The notes under the pieces were generated by a model. That model did no database searches. It had not been told where the DNA came from and saw only the letters and a list, made by a program, of their open reading frames with translations. A stretch of 20,969 nucleotides of DNA from Candidatus Micrarchaeaceae archaeon (GTDB lineage Archaea > Micrarchaeota > Micrarchaeia > Micrarchaeales > CABMGC01), in NCBI GenBank assembly GCA_027310795.1, contig DAIDAD010000001.1, positions 1 through 20,969 on the forward strand, given 5' to 3'. This document shows, in pieces, positions 7,328 to 13,703 of the stretch. The position numbers were made by a program, and so were the translations under genes. Each line of letters opens with the position of its first letter. The stretch's first letter is position 1.

Positions 7328-7963
7328 CTAGCTAATTATCGATGCGAGTATGCTTACAAGTCTGTCCGACACGTCCTCGCAGTTGTCCTGTATGTCGTCT
7401 GCAAGGTACGACAGGTCGAGCATGTGGTTGAATGTTTTATAATCCATCTTCTTGCCGTATGCGTATCCCAGCATCGCGTCCTTTATGTCATCGCCCTGCT
7501 GCTCGTATTTCTCTATCTTGAACCTCAGCGCCCTTGCCTCCATCATTGTGCTTGCTTTGTGCATCTTCAGGAGCACGTCTATTGCGCTGTCTGATATCGA
7601 ATTTGTCCTGAGCAGCTGCTCGTCAAGATAATCGTTTATGCGCTTGTCCTTTGTTTTGTATCTTGTGTAAGCCCTTGAGAGGTTGAATATGCTGTCTACT
7701 ATGTTGTCCTCGAAGTCCGAGAACCTGAGCAGGTCTGGTATTAGGTTTGGGGGTATTCCTCCTGAGGTTATGGAGCTCGATATCTTGAATACAGCCCTGT
7801 CGGACGCTTCTTCTATGCGCTTTATCTCCTTAACGCTGCCTGAACCCTTTATGACCTTCCTCAATTCTTTGTTTGCTTCCGACGCGTACTTTATTATGTT
7901 GGTGCTGCCCTCGATGATGCTCTCTTCGAAGCTCTTGCCAACAAGGCCGTCAAACAATCCCAT
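7328..7963 (-). CDS. DUF47/PhoU-like protein, probable phosphate transport partner
   Basis: All-helical cytosolic protein of 211 residues in the DUF47 (PhoU-related) family, usually encoded next to PiT permeases and thought to modulate phosphate transport. Visible family features are the N-terminal LFDGLVGKSFEE, the EEASDRAVFKISSSI segment (about 51-65), the following PPNLIPDLLRFSDFEDNIVD helix pair, and the C-terminal LADDIQDNCEDVSDRLV, acidic residues of the type that bind metal in PhoU proteins. It begins 15 bases after the XPF-like gene and ends seven bases before the PiT start, so the three form one operon. A direct regulatory role is inference from context. Confidence 0.88.
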   Translation of the reverse strand: MGLFDGLVGKSFEESIIEGSTNIIKYASEANKELRKVIKGSGSVKEIKRIEEASDRAVFKISSSITSGGIPPNLIPDLLRFSDFEDNIVDSIFNLSRAYTRYKTKDKRINDYLDEQLLRTNSISDSAIDVLLKMHKASTMMEARALRFKIEKYEQQGDDIKDAMLGYAYGKKMDYKTFNHMLDLSYLADDIQDNCEDVSDRLVSILASIIS

Positions 7964-7978
7964 ATGCCCACCAATCCA

Positions 7979-8614
7979 TTACTCGCTGCCGTTTGCAAGG
8001 GAGTGTATCCTCTCTGCTTTTTTCTTTCCGATCTTCTCCACTTCACATAGTTCGTCGGCGCTTGCTGAGATTACGCCCCTTACGCTTCCGAAATGGCCCA
8101 GGAGGCGCTTTGCGAGCTGTGGCCCTATCCCTGGAAGCATCTCGAGTATCATCATCTTTCTCTCGTAGTCGGAAAATGCCTTCTTCATTCCCGTGAGCCT
8201 CGGCTCCCGTGCATCAGGTATCTGCTCTTTCTCGGCAAATTTCGCAAGTATTACAGCGGTCTGAAGCGCATCCCTCGACCTTATCACCTGTATGTTGAAG
8301 TCATGGTATATCTTGAGCATTGCGCCGAGTATCACGTTCTCCCCCAGCCTGAATTCTGATTCGTCGCCTTCTATGAGTATTATCGGCTTGTTGAAGCTGA
8401 GGCTCAGTCTCTTTGTCTGCTCGAAGAGCCTGTTGTCGATTATTGATTTTTCAAAATCCTGCACAGTCTTGCGCTCTATGCACACCCTGTCCGATAATAT
8501 GTAATCGCCGACCGGAAGCTGCGCGAAGTTTATCTCGACCCCGAGGTTGACAAGCTCTTCCTGCATCGTGAGGTTGCGCTCCCTGTTGTCAACGATAATC
8601 CTAAGGCTCTTCAT
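7979..8614 (-). CDS. xpf: XPF/Mus81-type structure-specific endonuclease
   Basis: Cuts branched DNA such as 3' flaps and stalled forks during repair and recombination. It is 211 residues: an ERCC4 nuclease domain at about residues 4-140 and a tandem helix-hairpin-helix DNA-binding domain at about 155-208. The nuclease motif is intact: IVDNRER (7-13), GDY (36-38), and the catalytic ERK (47-49). The HhH part shows LPGIGPQLAKRLL and VEKIGKKKAERI. There is no helicase domain, so this is the short nuclease-only form as in Crenarchaeota rather than the euryarchaeal Hef fusion. The family normally works as a dimer and in short-form species with PCNA; I see no obvious PCNA-binding tail. It heads the operon with DUF47 and PiT. 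Confidence 0.93.
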   Translation of the reverse strand: MKSLRIIVDNRERNLTMQEELVNLGVEINFAQLPVGDYILSDRVCIERKTVQDFEKSIIDNRLFEQTKRLSLSFNKPIILIEGDESEFRLGENVILGAMLKIYHDFNIQVIRSRDALQTAVILAKFAEKEQIPDAREPRLTGMKKAFSDYERKMMILEMLPGIGPQLAKRLLGHFGSVRGVISASADELCEVEKIGKKKAERIHSLANGSE

Positions 8615-8680
8615 CAGAATCTGATTATCATTGATTTAAAGGATTTTTAACCTTTTGTGAGAGTAATCTGCAGTGCTTAA
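8615..8680. promoter_or_regulatory. Divergent promoter region between xpf and rio1
   Basis: A 66-base A+T-rich spacer. A TTTAAAT-like element read on the minus strand (8634-8640) lies about 24 bases from the xpf ATG at 8614, which fits a leaderless start. On the plus strand ATTTTTAA at 8643-8650 is the best TATA candidate for rio1, about 34 bases from its ATG, leaving a very short leader. Confidence 0.45.
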
Positions 8681-9439
8681 ATGGCAAGGCGTGTAAGCAA
8701 GAGGAAGATGCCGGACAGAGACAAGTTCAGGGTCAAGGAACGCTGGAAGATAGAAGAGGGAGTATTCGACAACAGGACCATGATGAACATAAGCAGGGTC
8801 TTCACCCATGGCATAGCGTCAGAAATGCTGCATATAATATCAAAGGGCAAGGAAGCGGATGTCTACCTTGCTAATTCAGGTGCAAAAGTCAAAGAAGCGC
8901 ACGTTGTGCTGAAGATATTCAATCAGGAGAACACGAGTTTCAGGAGAAGGGCAGAATATGTGAAAGGGGACCCGAGGTTTGACGGCATAAGGGCGGATAT
9001 AAGGAGCATTGTAAAGATATGGTGCAGGAAAGAGTATGGCAACCTGAAGATTGCAGCAGCTGCAGGAGTGAACGTGCCTGAGCCTTATTACTTCAGCGGC
9101 AACGTGCTTGCTATGCAGTTCATAGGAAGCGGGGATGAGCCAGCGCGCATACTGAAGGATTTTTATCTCAGCAATCCAGAGATTGTCCTTGACGGGATAC
9201 TGGAAGGCATGAAAAAGCTGTACAAGGCAGGCCTTGTGCACGGAGACATGAGCGAGTACAACATACTTATCGAGAAAGATATTCCGTTCATCATAGACAT
9301 AGGGCAGGGGGTTTCGCTGATGCACCCGAAAGCCAATGAATTCCTTGCACGCGATGTAAAGAATATACTTAATTATTTTAAGAAGGAGTATATGATAGAC
9401 AGAAACGCAGAGGGCGCAGTTGCAGAAATAAAGGGGTAA
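8681..9439 (+). CDS. rio1: RIO1-type atypical serine kinase/ATPase
   Basis: RIO kinases act in late maturation of the small ribosomal subunit; in archaea Rio1 is cytosolic. The protein has 252 residues. Motifs in order: the nucleotide loop SKGKEADVY (54-62), the lysine K78 in VVLKIF, the catalytic HGDMSEYNIL with D189 and N194, and the metal-binding IIDIGQGV with D206. The loop reads SKGKEAD rather than STGKEAD, and the catalytic His-Gly-Asp form is seen in place of the common His-Ala-Asp. Family assignment to Rio1 rather than Rio2 rests on the GKEADVY loop and the absence of an N-terminal winged helix. Its end meets aIF1A tail to tail with one base between. Confidence 0.93.
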   Translation: MARRVSKRKMPDRDKFRVKERWKIEEGVFDNRTMMNISRVFTHGIASEMLHIISKGKEADVYLANSGAKVKEAHVVLKIFNQENTSFRRRAEYVKGDPRFDGIRADIRSIVKIWCRKEYGNLKIAAAAGVNVPEPYYFSGNVLAMQFIGSGDEPARILKDFYLSNPEIVLDGILEGMKKLYKAGLVHGDMSEYNILIEKDIPFIIDIGQGVSLMHPKANEFLARDVKNILNYFKKEYMIDRNAEGAVAEIKG

Positions 9440-9440
9440 T

Positions 9441-9743
9441 CTATTTCGGTATCTCGAAGCCCTTTTTCCTCAGCGTGTCCTTGTCGAGTATGCTGTATCT
9501 CCATACCACATCGCCCTTTTCATCTCCCTGCACAACCCATGGCTTTACAAGTACCAAATCATTTTCCTTAACCCAGAACCTTCTCTTCAGCCTTCCCGGG
9601 ATGGAGCAGACGCGCTGCTTCTGGTCTGCGCAGTTTATCATGAACTTTGAAGCGCCGAGCGCCTTGTACACCGTGCCTATGATTTCGTTGTCCCTAGGGA
9701 TCATGAGCGTATGTACTTCCTGTGCGTTGTTCTTCCTGTACAA
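9441..9743 (-). CDS. eif1A: Translation initiation factor 1A (aIF1A)
   Basis: Single-domain OB-fold factor that binds the ribosomal A site region during initiation. It has 100 residues. Recognisable features are EIIGTVYKALGASKFMINCA, the DQKQRVCSIPGRLKRRFWVK segment with the conserved PGRLKRR, and VLVKPWVVQGDEKGDVVWRY. The start is probably the TTG at 9743, seven bases after the TAG of aIF2-beta, with TGGTTAT between; the next in-frame ATG is 13 residues further in and would still keep the OB fold. It is co-transcribed with aIF2-beta, a natural functional pairing. Confidence 0.94.
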   Translation of the reverse strand: MYRKNNAQEVHTLMIPRDNEIIGTVYKALGASKFMINCADQKQRVCSIPGRLKRRFWVKENDLVLVKPWVVQGDEKGDVVWRYSILDKDTLRKKGFEIPK

Positions 9744-9750
9744 ATAACCA

Positions 9751-10158
9751 CTAATAGCTCTTTACCGTGTACCTTGCTCCGCATGCCTCGCATACGATCG
9801 TCATGTAGCCGCGCTCCGTGCCCTGCACCTTTGTGTCAGGCTTGTGGCACTCCTTGCAGATTATGTATATCTCAAAGTATTTCTTTATCTTTTCACTGAG
9901 CGCAGTCTGCTGCACTTTTGCGCTTATCACCAATGACTGGTTGTCCATAGATGTTGGCGCTGCAATCTCCCTTGTGAGGTACTTTGCGATTTCTGCCTTG
10001 TCCCTTCTTGCAGAATCTGCTATGACCGATATGTTCCTGAGTATGGTCTTATTCCCCTGTATCATAGAGTCCGCTTCGGGTATCTTGAAGTCTACCTTCT
10101 CTTCTGAAAGCTGTGATATCTGCAGGAACGCCCTGTCCAATAGCTCTTCGTAATTCAA
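9751..10158 (-). CDS. eif2b: Translation initiation factor 2 subunit beta (aIF2-beta)
   Basis: Beta subunit of the aIF2 heterotrimer that carries initiator tRNA. It is 135 residues, the archaeal length. The central alpha-beta domain contains NKTILRNISVIADSARRDKA then IAKYLTREIAAP. The C-terminal zinc ribbon has C101-x2-C104 and C123-x2-C126. A short N-terminal helix (NYEELLDRAF) is the part that docks on the gamma subunit. The start is a TTG at 10158, with GGTGA at 10163-10167 four bases upstream, so a non-ATG start is well supported here. It precedes aIF1A on the minus strand and is divergent from the SRP RNA. Confidence 0.94.
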   Translation of the reverse strand: MNYEELLDRAFLQISQLSEEKVDFKIPEADSMIQGNKTILRNISVIADSARRDKAEIAKYLTREIAAPTSMDNQSLVISAKVQQTALSEKIKKYFEIYIICKECHKPDTKVQGTERGYMTIVCEACGARYTVKSY

Positions 10159-10162
10159 TTGT

Positions 10163-10167
10163 TCACC
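10163..10167 (-). promoter_or_regulatory. Shine-Dalgarno site for aIF2-beta
   Basis: GGTGA on the minus strand, four bases before the TTG at 10158. It decides the start of aIF2-beta and shows that TTG starts are used in this genome. Confidence 0.65.
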
Positions 10168-10210
10168 TAGAGTAAACTGGCATTTTACACGATTAATAAT
10201 ACAGCCATGA

Positions 10211-10218
10211 TTTATAAG
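10211..10218 (+). promoter_or_regulatory. TATA box of the SRP RNA/tRNA-Ser unit
   Basis: TTTATAAG, centred about 25 bases upstream of 10240. That position is exactly where the closing helix of the SRP RNA begins, so promoter spacing and RNA structure agree on the 5' end. Confidence 0.7.
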
Positions 10219-10238
10219 GTTTTAGGGGTGAACTCTAT

Positions 10239-10538
10239 ATGCAGCAGAAGGGCAGGGAGCTAGAGGTTTCCTTCACCGCAAATCCCCTTTATGGCGGGCC
10301 TTATGCCTGCGGAGTGTTGTGCCGGATATGTCGGCCTTGCATAAAAGCGTTGAGATCCTGCCTTTGGCGGTAGTTTTGTATATGAACCGGGCCAGGCCGG
10401 AAGGAGCAACCCTAAGTATATTGCAAAAGTGGACCTTCACAATGCGTATAGAGAACTATGCTCTGAAGATACAGGGTTGAGTGGATATGCAAACCAGCTT
10501 ACATGTCTGCATCATGCGAAGCAGGTTTCTGCTGCACA
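10239..10538 (+). ncRNA. ffs: Signal recognition particle RNA (7S RNA)
   Basis: RNA core of the particle that targets membrane and secreted proteins. Direct evidence is the domain IV (helix 8) sequence at 10388-10412: GGGCCAGG, then CC-GGAA-GG, then AGCAACCC followed by CTAAGTA, the SRP54-binding hairpin with a GGAA tetraloop. The ends pair in a perfect ten-base helix 1: TGCAGCAGAA at 10240-10249 with TTCTGCTGCA at 10527-10536. The resulting length, about 300 bases, matches archaeal SRP RNA. A TATA box sits 25 bases upstream of the paired 5' end. The 3' strand of helix 1 ends three bases before the tRNA-Ser gene, implying a shared transcript cut by RNase P. Short reading frames across this stretch are not genes. 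Exact ends are uncertain by a few bases. Confidence 0.92.
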
Positions 10539-10539
10539 T

Positions 10540-10623
10540 GCTGGGTTCGCCTAGTGGTAGGGCGGCAGGTTGCTAACCTGTTTGGCCGCAAGGCCTACAC
10601 GAGTTCGATTCTCGTACCCAGCG
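10540..10623 (+). tRNA. tRNA-Ser (anticodon GCU)
   Basis: Complete cloverleaf. The acceptor arm GCTGGGT (10540-10546) pairs fully with ACCCAGC (10616-10622), with discriminator G 10623. The anticodon stem GCAGG/CCTGT closes the loop TTGCTAA with anticodon GCT at 10572-10574, reading AGC and AGU. The long variable arm (GGCC-GCAA-GGCC, 10584-10595) is the type II feature of serine tRNAs. The T arm ACGAG-TTCGATT-CTCGT is standard. There is no intron, and CCA is not encoded. It lies three bases after the SRP RNA helix 1. Confidence 0.97.
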
Positions 10624-10645
10624 TTCATGCTTATTTTGTCTTTTG
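10624..10645 (+). terminator. T-rich candidate terminator after tRNA-Ser
   Basis: Pyrimidine-rich stretch with TTTT runs (near 10633-10643) directly after the tRNA. Archaeal transcription often stops at such T tracts. No hairpin is seen. Confidence 0.4.
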
Positions 10646-10689
10646 TATATTGAATCAGCTATGCTTCAAAAAAGAACATAAACAGAACA

Positions 10690-10698
10690 TATTTAAAT
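10690..10698 (+). promoter_or_regulatory. TATA box of the toxin-antitoxin pair
   Basis: TATTTAAAT, the strongest TATA-like box in the window. Its centre lies about 25 bases upstream of ATG 10718, so the message probably begins at that ATG and the earlier ATG at 10700, only two bases after the box, is not used. Confidence 0.65.
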
Positions 10699-10717
10699 CA
10701 TGAGTCACATATCATAT

Positions 10718-10975
10718 ATGGATGATAAAATGAACGTTACATTAAGAGGCAAAGTTAGAGAAATCCTTGATGATATGGTTGAGGAAGGGTATGCCAATAC
10801 CAAATCAGAAGCTATAAGACTTGCAATACTTAATTTTGGAGAGGAACATATAGGCGAAGAACTTATGGTAAAAGAAAAGTTGGATAAGATTGACAAGGGA
10901 ATAAAAGAAGGTAAAAGAAAGGTATTGGGTTATAAAGAAGCCCTGGGCGTCTATGCAAAACATATCAAGGGATAA
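10718..10975 (+). CDS. Ribbon-helix-helix antitoxin-like protein
   Basis: Small protein of 85 residues from ATG 10718. The N-terminal part is a ribbon-helix-helix domain: the strand MNVTLRGKVREILDDMVEEG, then the turn and helix YANTKSEAIRLAILNFGEE, the usual pattern of CopG/ParD-type repressors. The C-terminal half is a charged helical tail (about 45-85), the part that wraps the toxin in such pairs. It ends three bases before the RelE-like toxin gene, so the two form one transcript. As in the family, it probably represses its own promoter. ATGs at 10700 and 10730 are alternatives; TATA spacing favours 10718. Codon use (AGA and AAA more frequent than AGG and AAG) differs from neighbours and suggests transfer. 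Confidence 0.82.
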   Translation: MDDKMNVTLRGKVREILDDMVEEGYANTKSEAIRLAILNFGEEHIGEELMVKEKLDKIDKGIKEGKRKVLGYKEALGVYAKHIKG

Positions 10976-10978
10976 GAC

Positions 10979-11239
10979 ATGTACAAAGCAGAGTTTGACC
11001 AGCTTTGGACTAAATATTTCCAATCTTTAGATGAAGCAGTTAAAATGAGAGTTGCCAAAAAGATAGGTAAGATTCTGGAATATCCAACCAAGCGGCATTT
11101 GAAGCAAAGTCTATTTTTTGTGGATGAGATTGGACAGTATAGAATTATTTATCGCATATTCAATGAGAGCAAGATAGTAAGATTCTATTTTGTTGGAACT
11201 CACAAAGAATATGAAAAATGGTACAAGCAGGATTTCTGA
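10979..11239 (+). CDS. RelE/ParE-superfamily toxin-like protein
   Basis: 86 residues with the RelE/ParE fold pattern: two N-terminal helices (DQLWTKYFQSLDEAVKMRVA and a Lys-rich second helix), a linker with LKQSLFFVDEIGQYRIIYRI, then a strand KIVRFYFVGTHKEYEKWY. The GQYRIIYRI and VRFYFVGTHKEYEKWY segments are the hallmarks. RelE members cleave mRNA in the ribosomal A site, ParE members act on gyrase; sequence alone does not decide here, though the basic and tyrosine-rich C-terminal end is more RelE-like. It follows the antitoxin by three bases. The base composition is A+T-richer than the flanking genes. Confidence 0.82.
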   Translation: MYKAEFDQLWTKYFQSLDEAVKMRVAKKIGKILEYPTKRHLKQSLFFVDEIGQYRIIYRIFNESKIVRFYFVGTHKEYEKWYKQDF

Positions 11240-11277
11240 TATCTCTTATTTATGTTCTATGCTGATTGCACAACGAA

Positions 11278-11287
11278 TAAGTATTTT
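11278..11287 (+). promoter_or_regulatory. Candidate TATA box of isocitrate dehydrogenase
   Basis: TAAGTATTTT, weakly TATA-like, with its centre about 27 bases before ATG 11311. It fits a leaderless message from that ATG and argues against the upstream in-frame TTG at 11287. Confidence 0.4.
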
Positions 11288-11310
11288 TGCAGCAATGGTT
11301 TTGTGGTATA

Positions 11311-12474
11311 ATGGCTGAAACAAGGAACAGAATTGCATACATAAAAGGCGATGGCATAGGCCCTGAGGTTGTTGAAAGCTCAATGTCTGTAGTAAACGCA
11401 GCTGTGAAAAAATCTTCTGGAATAATAGAATGGGTCGAGGCAAAGGCAGGCTCCGAAGCAGAGAAGGAATACGGGGACAGGTTGCCAGAGGAATGCATAA
11501 ATACGATAAAGGACTGCAAGGTCGCGATAAAAGGGCCTATAGAGACGCCTGTGGGCAAAGGATTCAAATCGATAAACGTAAGGTTAAGGCTCCTTTTTGA
11601 CCTGTATGCGAACATACGCCCGGTAAAATATGTGCAGGGCATATCTAGCCCAATAGTAAACCCTGAGAGAGTGAATATGGTAATATTCCGGGAGAATACC
11701 GACGACCTTTACAGGGGCATAGAATGGAAATCTGATTCTGCAGAGGCAGGGAAGGTAAGGGATTTCCTTAATTCAAACTTCAATTCCGGAATAGAAAACG
11801 ATGCTGGAATCGGCATAAAAGTTATCAGCAGAGCGAAGACCGAACGCATAACGAGGATGGCGCTGAAGTATGCAATAAACCATAACAGGAGGAGCATAAC
11901 TATCATGCACAAGGGCAACATAATGAAATATACAGAAGGCGCATTCAGGGAATGGGCTTACTCCGTTGCGCAGAATGAATTCAGAGACAGAATCGTAACA
12001 GAGTCTGATATAGCATCAGGAAAAAGCGCATCTGGGAAGATACTCTTCAATGACAGGATTGCAGACAACATGTTCCAGCAGATAATAACGAGGCCGGAAG
12101 AGTATGACATAATACTTGCTCCTAACCTTAATGGCGATTACATATCGGACGCCGCAGGCGCGCTTATAGGCAATATAGGGGTTCTTGGCGGTGCGAACAT
12201 AGGAGACGAATATGCGGTATTTGAAGCGGTTCATGGCACTGCGCCGAAGTATGCGGGCAAGAATACCGCCAATCCTATGGGAATGATGAAGGCATGCTCG
12301 CTTATGCTGGAGCACATAGGCATGGGAGATGCCGCTTCGCTAATGGATAATGCGATATCGGCTGTGCTTGAGAAGAAGATAGCGACAAAGGACATAGCGA
12401 GATACATGGGTACTGAACCAGCAGGAACAAGGGAATTCTCTGATGCAGTTATAGAAAAGATTAATAGAACATAG
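11311..12474 (+). CDS. icd: Isocitrate dehydrogenase, NADP-type
   Basis: Oxidative decarboxylation of isocitrate to 2-oxoglutarate in the TCA cycle. It has 387 residues from ATG 11311. Substrate-site residues are visible: S87-x-N89-x3-R93 in SINVRLRLLFDLYANIRPVK, R103, Y134 in LYRGIEW, K201 in HKGNIMKYTEGAF, and the metal-binding Asp residues in FNDRIADNMFQQI. The coenzyme loop HGTAPKYAG contains K313 and Y314, equivalent to Lys344 and Tyr345 of the E. coli enzyme, which favour NADP over NAD. The SxNxxxR motif separates it from isopropylmalate dehydrogenase. A TTG at 11287 could add eight residues, but ATG 11311 gives the family start and the expected TATA spacing. Citrate synthase follows on the same strand after a 74-base gap. 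Confidence 0.95.
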   Translation: MAETRNRIAYIKGDGIGPEVVESSMSVVNAAVKKSSGIIEWVEAKAGSEAEKEYGDRLPEECINTIKDCKVAIKGPIETPVGKGFKSINVRLRLLFDLYANIRPVKYVQGISSPIVNPERVNMVIFRENTDDLYRGIEWKSDSAEAGKVRDFLNSNFNSGIENDAGIGIKVISRAKTERITRMALKYAINHNRRSITIMHKGNIMKYTEGAFREWAYSVAQNEFRDRIVTESDIASGKSASGKILFNDRIADNMFQQIITRPEEYDIILAPNLNGDYISDAAGALIGNIGVLGGANIGDEYAVFEAVHGTAPKYAGKNTANPMGMMKACSLMLEHIGMGDAASLMDNAISAVLEKKIATKDIARYMGTEPAGTREFSDAVIEKINRT

Positions 12475-12511
12475 CCTCTTTTACCAGCATGTGCCGTTTC
12501 CTTCATAAGTG

Positions 12512-12526
12512 TTAAATTCCTTAAGA
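12512..12526 (+). promoter_or_regulatory. Candidate TATA region of citrate synthase
   Basis: TTAAATTCCTTAAGA contains two weak TATA-like cores; the second (CCTTAAGA) is centred about 26 bases before ATG 12549, which suggests a separate leaderless transcript for gltA rather than full dependence on icd. Confidence 0.35.
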
Positions 12527-12548
12527 GCAATGCCTATTCGGTTGTACA

Positions 12549-13703
12549 ATGCAGGATAATGGAAAGCCAAAGATAGAGCTGGGGCTTGAAGGCGTATATT
12601 TCACTGAATCAGGCATATGCAAAGTCGACGGAGTCAATGGAAGGCTTTACTATTATGGCTATTCCATAGAAACGCTTGCCGAGAACTCGAATTTTGAAGA
12701 GGTGTGCTATCTGCTTCTCAATGGCAGGCTCCCGAATGCCGCTGAACTCTCTGGCTTCAGGAACTCGCTTGCGCAGGAGAGGCCGCTGCCTGATGAAGTT
12801 GCAGGTTTAATAGAGGATTCGCCTAAGGATGCGCATCCTATGGATGTCCTGCGCAGCGCGGTATCTGTTATGGCACTTTACGACCCTGATGCAAACGACA
12901 ATTCCGACGCTGCAAACATGAGGAAGAGCATAAGGCTTGTTTCAAGGTTGGCGTCTGCCGTAGGCGCTATAGGAGGATGCAGAAATGGGATAGGATACGT
13001 GAAGCCTGATTCATCAATGGGCGCTGCAGGGAATTTCTTCTACATGCTTACAGGGAAAAAGCCTGACGCTGAAGCCGTCAAAGTGCTCGACCTTATGCTC
13101 CTGCTGCATGCGGAGCACAGCTCAAACGCATCTACTTTTTCAGGCATAGTCACGGCTGCGACCCTGTCAGACTTATACTCTGCAGTAACTTCTGCAATAG
13201 GTACGTTGAAGGGCCCGCTGCATGGGGGCGCAGATCAGGCTGCGCTTGAGATGATGCACGCGATAGGAAGGCCGGAGAACACAGAAGTGTACATAAACGA
13301 CGCGCTTGCGGGAAAGAAAAAAATCATGGGATTCGGGCATAGGGTATACAAGACATATGACCCTAGAGCAAGAATCATAAAAAATAGGCTAGAGATACTG
13401 CAAGGAAGCGCGAATGAGGAGGTAAGGAACCTGACAAGCATAGCTCTTGCGGCAGAGAAGCTCATGATAGATAAACTGGGTTCTAGCCATGGGATATGGC
13501 CGAATGTAGATTTCTTTTCAGGGCCAGTGTATACTGATTTGGGAATACCTGATTATCTGTTTACGCCTCTGTTTGCTGCAAGCAGGATTCCTGGATGGTG
13601 CGCGCATGTGATGCAGTACTGGAAGAGCAACAGGTTGGTAAGGCCTCTTGAATATTACAACGGCGAGTTAGACACGCAGTATGTCCCTATAAGCCAAAGA
13701 TAA
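12549..13703 (+). CDS. gltA: Citrate synthase
   Basis: Condenses acetyl-CoA and oxaloacetate to citrate. It is 384 residues, the length of the archaeal/short bacterial type. The catalytic triad is intact: H225 in GPLHGGA, H264 in GFGHRVY and D321 in PNVDFFSGP. Other landmarks are LLHAEHSSNAST (186-196), YKTYDPRA (267-274) and RIPGWCAHVMQ (346-356). Close relatives can act as 2-methylcitrate synthases; the neighbouring isocitrate dehydrogenase, aconitase and Mqo favour the TCA role, and no propionate genes are near. It ends directly against the convergent threonine synthase gene, with no space between them. Confidence 0.95.
   Translation: MQDNGKPKIELGLEGVYFTESGICKVDGVNGRLYYYGYSIETLAENSNFEEVCYLLLNGRLPNAAELSGFRNSLAQERPLPDEVAGLIEDSPKDAHPMDVLRSAVSVMALYDPDANDNSDAANMRKSIRLVSRLASAVGAIGGCRNGIGYVKPDSSMGAAGNFFYMLTGKKPDAEAVKVLDLMLLLHAEHSSNASTFSGIVTAATLSDLYSAVTSAIGTLKGPLHGGADQAALEMMHAIGRPENTEVYINDALAGKKKIMGFGHRVYKTYDPRARIIKNRLEILQGSANEEVRNLTSIALAAEKLMIDKLGSSHGIWPNVDFFSGPVYTDLGIPDYLFTPLFAASRIPGWCAHVMQYWKSNRLVRPLEYYNGELDTQYVPISQR

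Noticed and set aside
10503..10703. A 66-codon open frame on the plus strand.
   Set aside because: It runs across the SRP RNA 3' end and the complete tRNA-Ser gene, so it is not coding.
10597..11310. A tRNA-Ser attachment site with a repeated tRNA 3' end flanking the toxin-antitoxin pair.
   Set aside because: I looked for a second copy of the T-arm/acceptor sequence after the toxin gene and did not see one; no integrase is present.
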